Source: Actinomycetes bacterium
Lineage (GTDB): Bacteria > Actinomycetota > Acidimicrobiia > Acidimicrobiales > Palsa-688
Assembly: GCA_021808665.1 (NCBI GenBank)
Contig: JAKBBA010000012.1
Coordinates: forward strand, 1-64,000
DNA: 64,000 nucleotides
Reading direction: 5' to 3'
The notes under the pieces were generated by a model. That model searched no databases. It saw only the letters and a program-made list of their open reading frames with translations, and was not told the origin of the DNA. Shown piece by piece: positions 1 through 8,250 of this stretch. Positions within the stretch are counted from its first letter, which is position 1; each line of letters begins with the position of its first letter. A program made the translations under genes and the position numbers.

Positions 1-583
1 ACTTGTGAATTTTCTCCCAGTCTTTCTTGTCCTTCTTGTCTTCTTTGTCAGGGCGCTTCCCTAGATTGCTCATCCGCTCGGCGTACTCGGCGTGGATAAC
101 GGCACGTATCAGCTTGGTCAAAAGACCGGCACGGCCGTCGGCATCCTCCTCGCGCCGCCCCAGGTTCGAGAAGAACCTTTTGACCTTGGTCGAAGTGGGC
201 TCGATGTCGTTGATCTTCTTCTGGTCGTCCTCCGGAACGTAATACTCAACTTGGGCGAGCGTCGTGGCGAACTCATTGGACCGCTGTGCCGCAGCCATCA
301 GGGCGTCGCTCGTCTGCGGTAAAACGAGACGCTGGACAGGCGTCGCCGGAACGTGCAACGCGCCGTGTGCCTCGGCTTGTTGTGAACGCGCTCTTTGCGC
401 CGAGATCCATGCCGTGGTCGCGGCGTTGCCGGCGGACCTCTGCAATGCAAGTACACCCGCCGGCCCGAGGGCCACAGCGCCCGCCTGTCGCTCGTCGCGT
501 GCCGTGCCTGCTTCGGCCCTCCGCAGGCTTGCTCCGTGCCCTGGCTCGTGCTCCACTTTGCCTTTGTCGGCGATAACACTCAT
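1..583 (-). CDS. LQRxAGN-box protein, putative eCIS-associated cargo (partial)
   Basis: The frame opens at ATG 583 behind a GAAAGG-like ribosome site and stays open for 194 codons to the left window edge, so the C-terminus is missing. Residues 47-53 read LQRSAGN and residues 83-85 VQR, followed by LVLPQ. The same two boxes, about 30 residues apart, occur in the protein at 1234-3090, and equivalents occur in the DUF4157 protein at 5311-7203. After the second box the chain is mostly helical and becomes very Lys/Asp-rich near the edge. I recall the LQRxAGNxAV box from actinobacterial proteins encoded near extracellular contractile injection systems; cargo status is inference. No catalytic domain is visible in the part present. 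It lies 34 bp downstream of the gene at 618-983, probably in the same transcript. Confidence 0.7.
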   Translation of the reverse strand, partial: MSVIADKGKVEHEPGHGASLRRAEAGTARDERQAGAVALGPAGVLALQRSAGNAATTAWISAQRARSQQAEAHGALHVPATPVQRLVLPQTSDALMAAAQRSNEFATTLAQVEYYVPEDDQKKINDIEPTSTKVKRFFSNLGRREEDADGRAGLLTKLIRAVIHAEYAERMSNLGKRPDKEDKKDKKDWEKIHK

Positions 584-617
584 CGCTGCACCTTTCGAAT
601 CCCCGGTCTTCCCTCTC

Positions 618-983
618 TTAGACGCTGCCGCCGGTACCACTGTCTGAAGTTTCGTAGCCGATCAATTGCAAACAGCGCTGTGCTACGTCCGGGCTGACCT
701 CTCTCTGGGCGAAGCCTCCCAGTGTGTGAGCCGTGACGAGCGTCGGGGACAACCCGACGTTGCCTAGCGGCTTTCCGTCTGGACCGAAGAAGTTCAAGCG
801 GAGATCGGTGACGGCAACTCCCTCCCAGGGAACGCCCCAGCCGGACTTGAGGGGTTCGAGAACCTCGAAGATCCCGGCTATCACCTGTCGGTCCTCCGAC
901 GACGCCAACTTCAGGTTCAGATTGGTCGTTAGGGTCACCTCGACAGCAGACGCAAAGACTCCCAACTCCACGTCTACCGGCAT
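618..983 (-). CDS. Unrecognised 121-residue protein in the cargo island
   Basis: I do not recognise a family. The predicted protein begins MPVDVELGV, has alternating hydrophobic residues consistent with a small beta-rich domain up to about residue 80, and ends with a polar Gly/Ser tail. It has no signal peptide or membrane segment. The start is ambiguous: ATG 983 has GGGAG about 10 bases upstream, while an in-frame GTG at 1022 would add 13 residues with a poorer ribosome site. It sits directly upstream of the LQRxAGN protein at 1-583 and divergently from the one at 1234. An adaptor, chaperone or immunity partner for its neighbours is possible, but this is only an inference from context. Confidence 0.6.
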   Translation of the reverse strand: MPVDVELGVFASAVEVTLTTNLNLKLASSEDRQVIAGIFEVLEPLKSGWGVPWEGVAVTDLRLNFFGPDGKPLGNVGLSPTLVTAHTLGGFAQREVSPDVAQRCLQLIGYETSDSGTGGSV

Positions 984-1022
984 GGCCTGCCTGCTCCCCC
1001 GACCAAACCTAGGCAACTTCAC

Positions 1023-1233
1023 ACGACCAGCTTAATCTAACAAGGCCAATCTAGTCTTGCCCTAAAAGACAGACTTTTAGTACCCAGACGGGCAGAGAAG
1101 CTTCCGCAGAGAAAAGCCTGCCATGCAATGTAACGGGCAGCCGGCCCGTTGAAGCAGCCCGAAATCCCGCTGTAGCATCGCTTCGTCCCTAGACTTCGAC
1201 TTCGATACAAGTCGCCTTAGGAGGGTCGCTGCG
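1023..1233. promoter_or_regulatory. Divergent intergenic region with three inverted repeats
   Basis: This gap lies between the leftward gene ending at 618 and the rightward gene starting at 1234. It contains three short inverted repeats: CTAAAAG/CTTTTAG at 1062-1080 (5-base loop), AACGGGC/GCCCGTT at 1132-1150 (5-base loop), and CGACTT/AAGTCG at 1197-1214 just before the AGGAGG ribosome site (1219-1224). They could be operators or mRNA hairpins. No convincing -35/-10 pair was identified. Confidence 0.4.
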
Positions 1234-3090
1234 GTGCCTGCACTTCACGACACGTCTATCAAAGAGGTCTCCCCGGAGTTGAGTAGCTTGCGCGATGACC
1301 GCAGGGATCTCCACCCCCTGTCGCCTGGGCCGGCCGCGGCACCCGAGCTCAGTCGCACCTCGACCAGGTTCGACCTGCGGAGAGCCCTGGCGCCTCCGTC
1401 CGTCCTCGACCTGCAGGTAAGCGCAGGTAACCGAGCCGTAGCCCGGCTTCTGTCCGGCCGCGCCGGTGCCGGCATCGGCAACGATACGGGATCCCGGCAG
1501 AAGCCGGAGAGCGCCATCCAGGTGCAGCGGCTGCTCATACCCTCGGGGGAGGAGATGCAGCAGCTGGCTGGACGGCTGTCGACCAAAGCCGCACTGAAGA
1601 AGAGCACGTATAAGCAGCTGCTCGACGAGCTCGACGAGGCGGCCCGGCTCAAGTCGAACCCCGAGAGGCGACGAGAGCACCTCGAAGCGGCACTGAAACT
1701 GGCCAACTCATGGCTCGCCAAGCGGACCAACCCCAAGAAGACGAAACTAGACGCCGACGACCGACGCCAGGCGCGCTTCGTGGAAGGTCTGATCTCCGAC
1801 CTCAACGCCGAGCTCGGAAAGGGGATCGGAACTTCTAACGCGGAAGCTGTCCGTCCGTCCGATGCCCTCAGGCAGCGCTCGGAGTTGGAGGGCGTCGCGA
1901 TCCAACCGGATTATCACCCGAGTCCTCCCGGGGAGAGCTCCAAGGTCACCTATCACGTGGTGATCGGCGTATACCAACAAGAAGAGAAGTTCATGGCTCT
2001 CCACGAGGAGCGCACGCCGAGCGTGATCAGATCCAAGTTCCGCTCAGCTGTCCTCGACAACGCCGTGAACAAAAAGCTGAACCTATTCGGCACCCGCACC
2101 CCCAAGGCCGAAGGGGGCCGGGAGCTCAAGAAGGGCCTGTTCCACCTTGCCGAGCCGAAGACCTCCGAGCAAACAGCGCGCAAGGCGGCGCGGCGGGTCG
2201 TCGACCGAAGCGACGACACGAAGAACCTGGCGGAGGAGGAGCGGGAGAAGGAGATCGACAGGCTCGCCGAGCAGACCGGCGCAACAGGCCACACCTGGGT
2301 GAAGCTGATCAAAAGAGTGGACGGCGCCGACAACACCGTCTGGAGCTTCGGATTCTGGCCTCTCGGCGGCTTCGGAAGTCCGACTAAGCCAGTGCCCGGA
2401 GTGGTCAGGCACCCCGACCGTGTCTACGAGCGCGAAGCCAGCGGCGTCGCCTACCTGCCCAGAGAAGTCGACAAGAAGGCCTTCGACAGCGCCCTCGAAG
2501 AGGCCGCCAAGATCTCCGCTTCGCACCCCGACTACACCGCAGCGGGGTACAACTGCACTACCTTCGTCAAAGACGTCATCTCCAAAGCCGGGCTTTCCAT
2601 GCCGAGCGGGCACAAGATCCTCGGGCTCAAGACGGTGCACAACCCGAACACCCTCTACGAGGCCGCCACGTCTGATGCCTCGAAGCAGGATAAAAGCTCC
2701 GACATCGACGCGTTCGACCTCGCCCAGCAGCGCATGAAGCAGGAGCGCTCCCGCCAGGAGCAGGCCTCCCGCGAGCGGGCCGAGCAGGAAGAGATCGACA
2801 AGCACCCCAAACTGAAGCTCGCCGAGGGTGTCGACAAGATCAGCTTCTGGCTAGGCGAGAGCTTCAACAGCCTGGAGCACTCCCAAGAGGTGTGGCGCTC
2901 AGACTTTTTCGACTTGGCCTTCAGGCTCGCCGACCTTGACGAGGAGTACACGGGGCTGCACCCCCAAGCGCCAGGCAGACAAGGAGAGAACCCGTTCGAG
3001 GTGGTGTGGATGAAAGTCCTCCTCGTAGACGGCCCCCGGGACAAGGGGAAGGTCGGATGGGTTCGCAAGGACGAAGTGGTGGGAGCATGA
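1234..3090 (+). CDS. LQxxAGN-box protein with a Cys/His papain-like domain, putative effector
   Basis: A 618-residue soluble protein starts at GTG 1234 behind a good AGGAGG site. Residues 60-69 read LQVSAGNRAV and 97-99 VQR, the same N-terminal boxes as in the neighbouring island proteins. Residues 100-345 are charged and mainly helical. Then GHTWVKL (H353), FGFWP (372-376) and YNCTTFVKD (C441) form a pattern typical of permuted NlpC/P60- or papain-like hydrolases, with His preceding the nucleophile Cys. Residues about 490-530 are a Glu/Arg/Gln-rich coiled coil. The last 40 residues (VWMKVLLVDGP...GWVRKDEV) look like a small SH3-like barrel. There is no signal peptide. I infer an injected or intercellular hydrolase; peptidase, amidase or acyltransferase activity cannot be separated from sequence alone. 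Confidence 0.7.
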   Translation: MPALHDTSIKEVSPELSSLRDDRRDLHPLSPGPAAAPELSRTSTRFDLRRALAPPSVLDLQVSAGNRAVARLLSGRAGAGIGNDTGSRQKPESAIQVQRLLIPSGEEMQQLAGRLSTKAALKKSTYKQLLDELDEAARLKSNPERRREHLEAALKLANSWLAKRTNPKKTKLDADDRRQARFVEGLISDLNAELGKGIGTSNAEAVRPSDALRQRSELEGVAIQPDYHPSPPGESSKVTYHVVIGVYQQEEKFMALHEERTPSVIRSKFRSAVLDNAVNKKLNLFGTRTPKAEGGRELKKGLFHLAEPKTSEQTARKAARRVVDRSDDTKNLAEEEREKEIDRLAEQTGATGHTWVKLIKRVDGADNTVWSFGFWPLGGFGSPTKPVPGVVRHPDRVYEREASGVAYLPREVDKKAFDSALEEAAKISASHPDYTAAGYNCTTFVKDVISKAGLSMPSGHKILGLKTVHNPNTLYEAATSDASKQDKSSDIDAFDLAQQRMKQERSRQEQASRERAEQEEIDKHPKLKLAEGVDKISFWLGESFNSLEHSQEVWRSDFFDLAFRLADLDEEYTGLHPQAPGRQGENPFEVVWMKVLLVDGPRDKGKVGWVRKDEVVGA

Positions 3091-3218
3091 GCCCAATCCG
3101 AAGTCGACGGTGCCACGTAGCTCTAATGGGAGAAGCGTGGAAACCGGCTGGTAAACGAGCGTCTCCCGGCGCAGCATGACATTCATCTCGACCACCCACT
3201 CCACAGGAGGATCACATC

Positions 3219-5210
3219 TTGAGACACGGCCGAACACCCGACCCCCTTCCCGCGTGTCGGGAATCCCGACGTGAGCGAGCCAGACGACTCGCCGGCCGCG
3301 CCGGCGCCGGGGTGGCGATCACCGCCTCCGCCAGCCTCGCGGCTGCGCTCGTAGGCACTCCCGGGGCTTGGGCGGCGCCCAGCCTGGCGACCTCGGCCTC
3401 GCCGGTGGCGCACATCTCCGCCATGACGGGGAACATCAACGGACTTGTCGACACAGTGGTCGCCTCGACGGTTGCCTCCAACGGCGACACGAACCCATAC
3501 GACCTCGCCGTCGTGCCTTTCAGCTCTGGGATGCTCGTGGCCGGCGACGTGCTCGTCGCCGACTTCAACAACGCCGCCGGCGCGTCAGGAGCTGGCATGT
3601 CGATCGTAGAGATCAACCCCCACACGGGGACCTCCACCACCTTCTACCAAAACAGCGGGATCACCGGGCCGGTCGGTATCGCCATAAACCCCGCGAACGA
3701 CATCGTCTGGGTCGGCTTCTACGGCGGCCCCGCCAGCGCCCCCGCAGGTGCCTACGACGGGGCGACCTCTGGGGTGGCTATCATCAACCCGCTAGGAGCC
3801 CTCGTAAAGACCCTCAGCGGCCCGGACTTCGTTGGGGTCTGGGGTCAGGCTGTGAGCGACGTTGGCGGACAGGTGCAGTTCTACTGGCCCAACGCCGGCA
3901 ACGGCGGCAGCGGCCTGAGCGCTCCTACCGACACTGCTGGGATGGAAGGCCAGGTCTGGCGGGACAACCCGGCGGCCGATTTCGCCAACACCCCCCTTGC
4001 GACGGGTCTGCCCGCCACCCCGGCGGGGACTAACAGCGCCGCGGCACTACCGGCCAACCCGACCGGCCCCAGAGGCATGGTCTTCGACCAGCGCAACGAC
4101 ACGTTGTACTTCACCGACGACGCCAACAACGCTATCTACGCGATTCCCAACGCCAACTCGGCTACCGGCGCGTCGGCCCCCAAGATGGTCGCCTCCGGCG
4201 GGCCGCTGTCGAGCCCGCAGCAGATCACCGTCGACCCTGCCAACGGGGACCTGCTAGTAGTCAACGGTGCCACGAACAACGACCTGATCGAGTTGACCAC
4301 CGCTGGCCAGGTCGTCGCGACCCGCAACCTGGCCCCCACGGAACCCGCCGGCGGCCTGTTCGGGCTTACCGCTACGGTCAACTCCGAAGGCAGCATGGTC
4401 GTCTACTACGACAACGCGAACGACAACAACCTTCACATGCTGACGGTCCCGAACCAGGGGTACTGGCTTGTGGCCAAGGACGGCGGAGTCTTCAGCCTCG
4501 GTGACGCCCCCTTCTTCGGGTCCGCAGCCAACCTGCACCTAAACGCACCGATCGTCGCAATGGCACAAACCTCCGACCGGCTCGGCTACTGGCTGGTCGG
4601 CGCAGACGGAGGTGTCTTCGCCTACGGCAATGCAGGCTTCTACGGGTCAGCTGCCAACCTCCACCTGAACGCCCCCATCGTCGCCATACTCCCGACGCCC
4701 GACAGCGGGGGCTACTGGCTGGTCGCAGCAGACGGAGGCGTGTTCAGCTACGGCGACGCAACCTTCTACGGCTCCGCAGCAGGCATGCACCTAAACGCAC
4801 CAATCGTCGGAGCCCGAGTCGCTCCCGGAGGGATGGGATACTGGCTCGTCGCCGCAGACGGAGGCGTGTTCAGCTACGGCCCCACCGCCACCTTCCACGG
4901 CTCCGCAGGCGGGATGCACCTAAACGCCCCCGTCGTCGGCATGGTGACTTCCGCCGGAGGGATGGGATACTGGCTCGTCGCCGCAGACGGAGGAGTGTTC
5001 AGCTACGGCCCCACCGCCGCCTTCCACGGCTCAGAGGGCGGCACGCACCTGAACGCCCCTGTAGTCGGGATCATCCGCACCCCGACCGCTAACGGCTACT
5101 GGCTCGTCGCCGCAGACGGTGGAGTGTTCAGCTTCGGCGGCGCCGGCTTCTACGGCTCCGAGGGCGGCACGCACCTGAACGCCCCGATCGTGGGCGGCAG
5201 GCTGGGATAG
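3219..5210 (+). CDS. Secreted NHL/beta-propeller protein with C-terminal GYWLV repeats
   Basis: A 663-residue exported protein starts at TTG 3219, chosen because AGGAGG lies 8 bases upstream. Residues 1-52 form an Arg-rich N-region, a hydrophobic core and an AWA/APS signal-peptidase site. Residues about 60-400 contain repeated strands with phrases such as GPVGIAINPAND, GPRGMVFDQRND and SPQQITVDPANGD, typical of NHL or SMP-30-like beta-propellers. Residues 414-663 are six copies of a repeat of about 42 residues (GYWLVAADGGVFSYG...). No membrane anchor or sortase motif is seen, so it is probably released or cell-wall associated. I associate the repeat with Acidimicrobiia surface proteins; ligand and role are unknown. 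A hairpin terminator follows at 5238. Confidence 0.8.
   Translation: MRHGRTPDPLPACRESRRERARRLAGRAGAGVAITASASLAAALVGTPGAWAAPSLATSASPVAHISAMTGNINGLVDTVVASTVASNGDTNPYDLAVVPFSSGMLVAGDVLVADFNNAAGASGAGMSIVEINPHTGTSTTFYQNSGITGPVGIAINPANDIVWVGFYGGPASAPAGAYDGATSGVAIINPLGALVKTLSGPDFVGVWGQAVSDVGGQVQFYWPNAGNGGSGLSAPTDTAGMEGQVWRDNPAADFANTPLATGLPATPAGTNSAAALPANPTGPRGMVFDQRNDTLYFTDDANNAIYAIPNANSATGASAPKMVASGGPLSSPQQITVDPANGDLLVVNGATNNDLIELTTAGQVVATRNLAPTEPAGGLFGLTATVNSEGSMVVYYDNANDNNLHMLTVPNQGYWLVAKDGGVFSLGDAPFFGSAANLHLNAPIVAMAQTSDRLGYWLVGADGGVFAYGNAGFYGSAANLHLNAPIVAILPTPDSGGYWLVAADGGVFSYGDATFYGSAAGMHLNAPIVGARVAPGGMGYWLVAADGGVFSYGPTATFHGSAGGMHLNAPVVGMVTSAGGMGYWLVAADGGVFSYGPTAAFHGSEGGTHLNAPVVGIIRTPTANGYWLVAADGGVFSFGGAGFYGSEGGTHLNAPIVGGRLG
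4458..5207 (+). repeat. Six tandem protein repeats of about 42 codons (GYWLV...DGGVF...LNAPIVG)
   Basis: Within the secreted protein, six consecutive units begin GYWLV and contain ADGGVF-[SA]-[YFL]-G, an F-[YHF]-GS turn and LNAP-[IV]-V. Units 3 to 6 are nearly identical at DNA level over their first half, which suggests recent tandem duplication. Units 4 and 5 carry one extra residue (GPTA). The pattern predicts a repeated beta-hairpin or propeller blade. Confidence 0.85.
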
Positions 5211-5237
5211 ACCAGCCTAAACCATTTGAGAAGTCGA

Positions 5238-5266
5238 GCTGCCCGGGCGTTTCACGCCCGGGCAGC
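5238..5266. terminator. Bidirectional hairpin terminator
   Basis: Perfect 12-bp arms GCTGCCCGGGCG and CGCCCGGGCAGC enclose a TTTCA loop between the convergent genes ending at 5210 (+) and 5311 (-). There is no T-tract, as is common in GC-rich actinobacteria. Confidence 0.65.
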
Positions 5267-5310
5267 GTCGCGCTGCGACACGTTTTCAGGCCCGCGACGT
5301 CAACTGCAAG

Positions 5311-7203
5311 TCAGTTGACGTTGACCAGTTGCTGTTCGGTGGGCATGTGCTCGCGTACCTTCGATAGGAGCGCCTGGCCGAAAGGATCGACGATCTGCTC
5401 CCATGCGGTGTAGAGCTCCGCGGAGGACTGATTGCGACTGCCGAAGATTGCTTCCATGAATGCCCGGAGACTCTCAACCGAGGCGGTCCGCTCCAAACCT
5501 GCCAAGTTGGATGCGCTAAGGAGAAGGGGAGCTTGGGCGCCCAACCAGACCATGTTCCTCAACACGAACGCCTCGGCGATCTTGGTTCCCTGCCCAAACT
5601 GCTCCTCTGCGTACTTTAGAATCGCAGCGGCCTTGTCGAGCACTGCGCCGTCGGCTACGGCCCAACCTCCGTCGGGAGGGCAGACCACGGTGCCGAGCGA
5701 CCCCGCCAGTTTCACAGCCAAGTCCGTCACCTTAGGGTCGGACTTTTCGAGCTGAGAGTCCTTCTGGTCACCTTGCTGTCGGTGCTCTTTCCAGAACCCA
5801 TCGATAGCCTGTATGCCTGCGCCCACCACGGCTCCTGCGGCGTAACTCCTCATGTAGTCCTTGAACATGTCGATTCCGGTTCGACCTACCTGGGCCACCG
5901 TCTTGTTCTCGGTCTGGGCCGCTGCAGCGTTTTGGGCGTCCCCACCCTTGCCGTGGTTGTCCTTGGCGGCCTCCTCTGCGAAGGTGTCGTGTAGGTCCTT
6001 GACGTGGTCGATCGCTACGTGACCGGAGGCCACTACCGAAGCTTGAGCCCATGTCTGCTCGTCGGGATATCTGCGGTCCGCACCGAGACGTCTCATGACG
6101 GCGATGTCGTGTTCGAGGCCGTTGATCGCCTCGTCGTACTCGTGGAGCGTGGCGCCGACCTCCTTGAGGTACATTTTGCTGTTCCCCAGCTTCGTTTTCA
6201 TCACCTCCAGCTCTGCGATCCAGTCGTTAGCCGCGCTCTGCCTCTCGGCGACCGGCCCCATCGGTTCGCGAAAACCGACGCGCATTTGCATGGCCCGGTC
6301 GGCGACCATCGAGACCTCCTCGACAGCTGATTGGGCGGCTCTCGCTTTCTCTTTGCCTTCGGAGGGCTTGTCCGTCTTCGCTTTCGCCCGTCGAGAAGTG
6401 AATATCGACGAGGCGACCTGCTTCAGTTTGGCGAAGAACCCCTTCTTGGGGGCTTTTCCTTCGCCTGTCGACGCGTTGGCAACCCCTTGGAGCCCTTCGA
6501 GGAGCACCTGCAAGCTTTTGCCGTCATCGAGAAGTGCACGCTGGATGACCATCTGCCCGCCGAGACCACCATGGGACACGGACCCTGCCGACGCGCCCGT
6601 CGGCCCTTCGTGGAAGTCAAGCCGGCCGGCGTGCTCGGCTCCCGTCGCCTTCTGCTCGTGAGCGTCGCCGGGGTCGGAGACACGCACGTCGTTGCCTATA
6701 GGGTCTCCCGGCACCGGCCCGGCCCTGTTTTGGAGGAAGTGGGTTGTCTCATGCGCGAGCACCTCGTCCCCGCGTTGTGTTCCCGGGGCGTAATCGGGGT
6801 GTAGCACCACGTCGTCTCCGACGGAGAAGCCTCTTGCGCCTAGTGCTTCGGTCGCTTCCCGGTCGCTGTGAACTCGCATAGCCGTCGCGGGCGGAGCGAC
6901 GTCGAACGCTCCGCCCGCCGTGGTTCCGGGGGAGCGGCTCACAAAACGCGGCTCCCCCGGAGAGCTGACCGCCTTTTCCACGAGGGGACGCACCGACGCT
7001 CCGTCGGGGTGCAACAGGCTGCTCACCGCCTTGTTACCGGCGAGACGTTGAAGCTCCAAGATCCCGTCGGGCGTCGGCGAAGCATCCCCGACCAGTATCG
7101 ACGCCACGTCGGGCGCCTTGTCGCCCTTCTTGGCCTGGCGCTCGAGGCCACGCCGGGGCTCTAGGGTCCGCTCGGCTAGCGCGCTGGCGATGTCCTTGCT
7201 CAT
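5311..7203 (-). CDS. DUF4157 metallopeptidase-domain protein, putative eCIS cargo
   Basis: A 630-residue protein starts at ATG 7203, chosen over an upstream in-frame start because GGGAGG precedes it and the upstream stretch lies in a hairpin region. Residues 51-60 read LQRLAGNKAV. Residues about 107-195 form a DUF4157 domain: MRVHSDREA (109-117), then HETTH (151-155), a gluzincin-type zinc and catalytic motif, with a candidate third ligand near HEQKATG (182-188). IQR (220-222) follows, then a payload of about 400 residues, mostly helical and including a Lys-rich stretch (about 250-285) and Ala/Gly-rich segments near 470-500 that may contact membranes. It has no signal peptide. DUF4157 is a domain I recall as enriched in genes near extracellular contractile injection systems. 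Payload activity is unknown. It is oriented like sucCD but separated from it by a strong hairpin. Confidence 0.8.
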   Translation of the reverse strand: MSKDIASALAERTLEPRRGLERQAKKGDKAPDVASILVGDASPTPDGILELQRLAGNKAVSSLLHPDGASVRPLVEKAVSSPGEPRFVSRSPGTTAGGAFDVAPPATAMRVHSDREATEALGARGFSVGDDVVLHPDYAPGTQRGDEVLAHETTHFLQNRAGPVPGDPIGNDVRVSDPGDAHEQKATGAEHAGRLDFHEGPTGASAGSVSHGGLGGQMVIQRALLDDGKSLQVLLEGLQGVANASTGEGKAPKKGFFAKLKQVASSIFTSRRAKAKTDKPSEGKEKARAAQSAVEEVSMVADRAMQMRVGFREPMGPVAERQSAANDWIAELEVMKTKLGNSKMYLKEVGATLHEYDEAINGLEHDIAVMRRLGADRRYPDEQTWAQASVVASGHVAIDHVKDLHDTFAEEAAKDNHGKGGDAQNAAAAQTENKTVAQVGRTGIDMFKDYMRSYAAGAVVGAGIQAIDGFWKEHRQQGDQKDSQLEKSDPKVTDLAVKLAGSLGTVVCPPDGGWAVADGAVLDKAAAILKYAEEQFGQGTKIAEAFVLRNMVWLGAQAPLLLSASNLAGLERTASVESLRAFMEAIFGSRNQSSAELYTAWEQIVDPFGQALLSKVREHMPTEQQLVNVN

Positions 7204-7306
7204 CGGGACCCTCCCTTGTAAGCGACTTTTGTTGGTCGACCCGTTATGGCAGCAGCCACCAGCAGGTCTCACTCCCGAGGGTAGCCTCACAATCGAGGGC
7301 CTTTCG

Positions 7307-7344
7307 GTCAGGAAAGTCTGCACTTAAAGGCAGACTTTCCTGAC
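7307..7344. terminator. Perfect 15-bp inverted repeat downstream of sucD
   Basis: Arms GTCAGGAAAGTCTGC (7307-7321) and GCAGACTTTCCTGAC (7330-7344) flank an 8-base loop. The element lies 21 bp after the sucD stop and about 100 bp before the DUF4157 start. It most likely terminates sucD transcription, but the position also allows an operator or attenuator role for the cargo gene. Its core resembles the smaller repeat at 1062-1080. Confidence 0.6.
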
Positions 7345-7365
7345 TCACCGCCGGTTGGCACGCGA

Positions 7366-8250
7366 CTACAAGGTCTTGACGATCTCCGCCATCTTAAGGC
7401 CCGCCTCAGTCGGGTTGTTCACGACGTGAACGCCCGCAGCGGCCAAAGCCTCCATCTTCGCGGCTGCGGTGCCTTTCGAGCCGGAGATGATCGCCCCGGC
7501 GTGACCCATCTTCTTACCCGCCGGCGCCGTCACGCCGGCTACGTAAGCAACGACCGGCTTGGTCAGCTTGTCGGCGATGAACGCCGCCGCCTTTTCCTCC
7601 TCGGAACCGCCGATCTCGCCGAACATGGCCACCGCCTTGGTGTCAGGATCGGCCTGGAAGGCTTCTAGGCAGTCCACGAAGTTCGTGCCCGGCACCGGGT
7701 CGCCGCCGATGCCGACGCAGGTGGTGACACCCACGCCGAGCTGCTTGAGCTCGTAGAGAGCCTGGTAGGTGAGGGTCCCGGAGCGACTTACGATCCCCAC
7801 GGGGCCCCCCGGGAGGGCTATCTCACCTGCGGTTATGCCGATGTTGCACTTTCCGGGGCTGATGATCCCCGGGCAGTTCGGCCCTAGAAGCCTTGTGGAG
7901 GGGTAGGCGTCCACCAATGTGTTGTAAGCCCGGGCCTCGTCGTGGGCTGGGATCCCCTCGGTGATGCACACGATGAAGCCGACGCCCGCCGCGGCAGCTT
8001 CGAGGATGGCATCCGCAGCAAAGCGGGGAGGGACGGACACGAAGCTGGCGTTGGCTCCGGTCGCTGCCACCGCCTCGGCGACGGTGTCGTACACGGGGAT
8101 GCCCTCGACGTCGCTTCCACCCTTTCCCGGCGTCACGCCGGCCACGACCTGCGTCCCGTAAGCCTTGTTGCGCAGACCGTGGAAGCGGCCCTGGCCGCCG
8201 GTGAGACCTTGGACTATCACCTTTGTGTTCTCGTCTACGAATATGCTCAT
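7366..8250 (-). CDS. sucD: Succinyl-CoA ligase alpha subunit
   Basis: The product is the 294-residue CoA-binding alpha subunit, which with SucC interconverts succinyl-CoA and succinate with formation of a nucleoside triphosphate in the TCA cycle. Visible features are the N-terminal CoA-binding Rossmann segment ([13 protein letters not shown]), the SRSGTLTYQ loop near the middle, and GHAGAI containing the phosphorylated catalytic histidine (about His250). Length matches the family. Its ATG overlaps the sucC stop by 4 bases (ATGA), so the two are translationally coupled. A strong hairpin follows the stop. Confidence 0.96.
   Translation of the reverse strand: MSIFVDENTKVIVQGLTGGQGRFHGLRNKAYGTQVVAGVTPGKGGSDVEGIPVYDTVAEAVAATGANASFVSVPPRFAADAILEAAAAGVGFIVCITEGIPAHDEARAYNTLVDAYPSTRLLGPNCPGIISPGKCNIGITAGEIALPGGPVGIVSRSGTLTYQALYELKQLGVGVTTCVGIGGDPVPGTNFVDCLEAFQADPDTKAVAMFGEIGGSEEEKAAAFIADKLTKPVVAYVAGVTAPAGKKMGHAGAIISGSKGTAAAKMEALAAAGVHVVNNPTEAGLKMAEIVKTL

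Noticed and set aside
3219..3375. Possible Tat signal in the repeat protein (paired Arg near residue 17)
   Set aside because: The Arg pair lacks the following hydrophobic/Lys pattern of a Tat motif; a Sec-type signal is the better reading.
4458..5207. Tandem repeats considered as CRISPR or satellite DNA
   Set aside because: The repeat is in frame, encodes a conserved protein motif and has no spacers.
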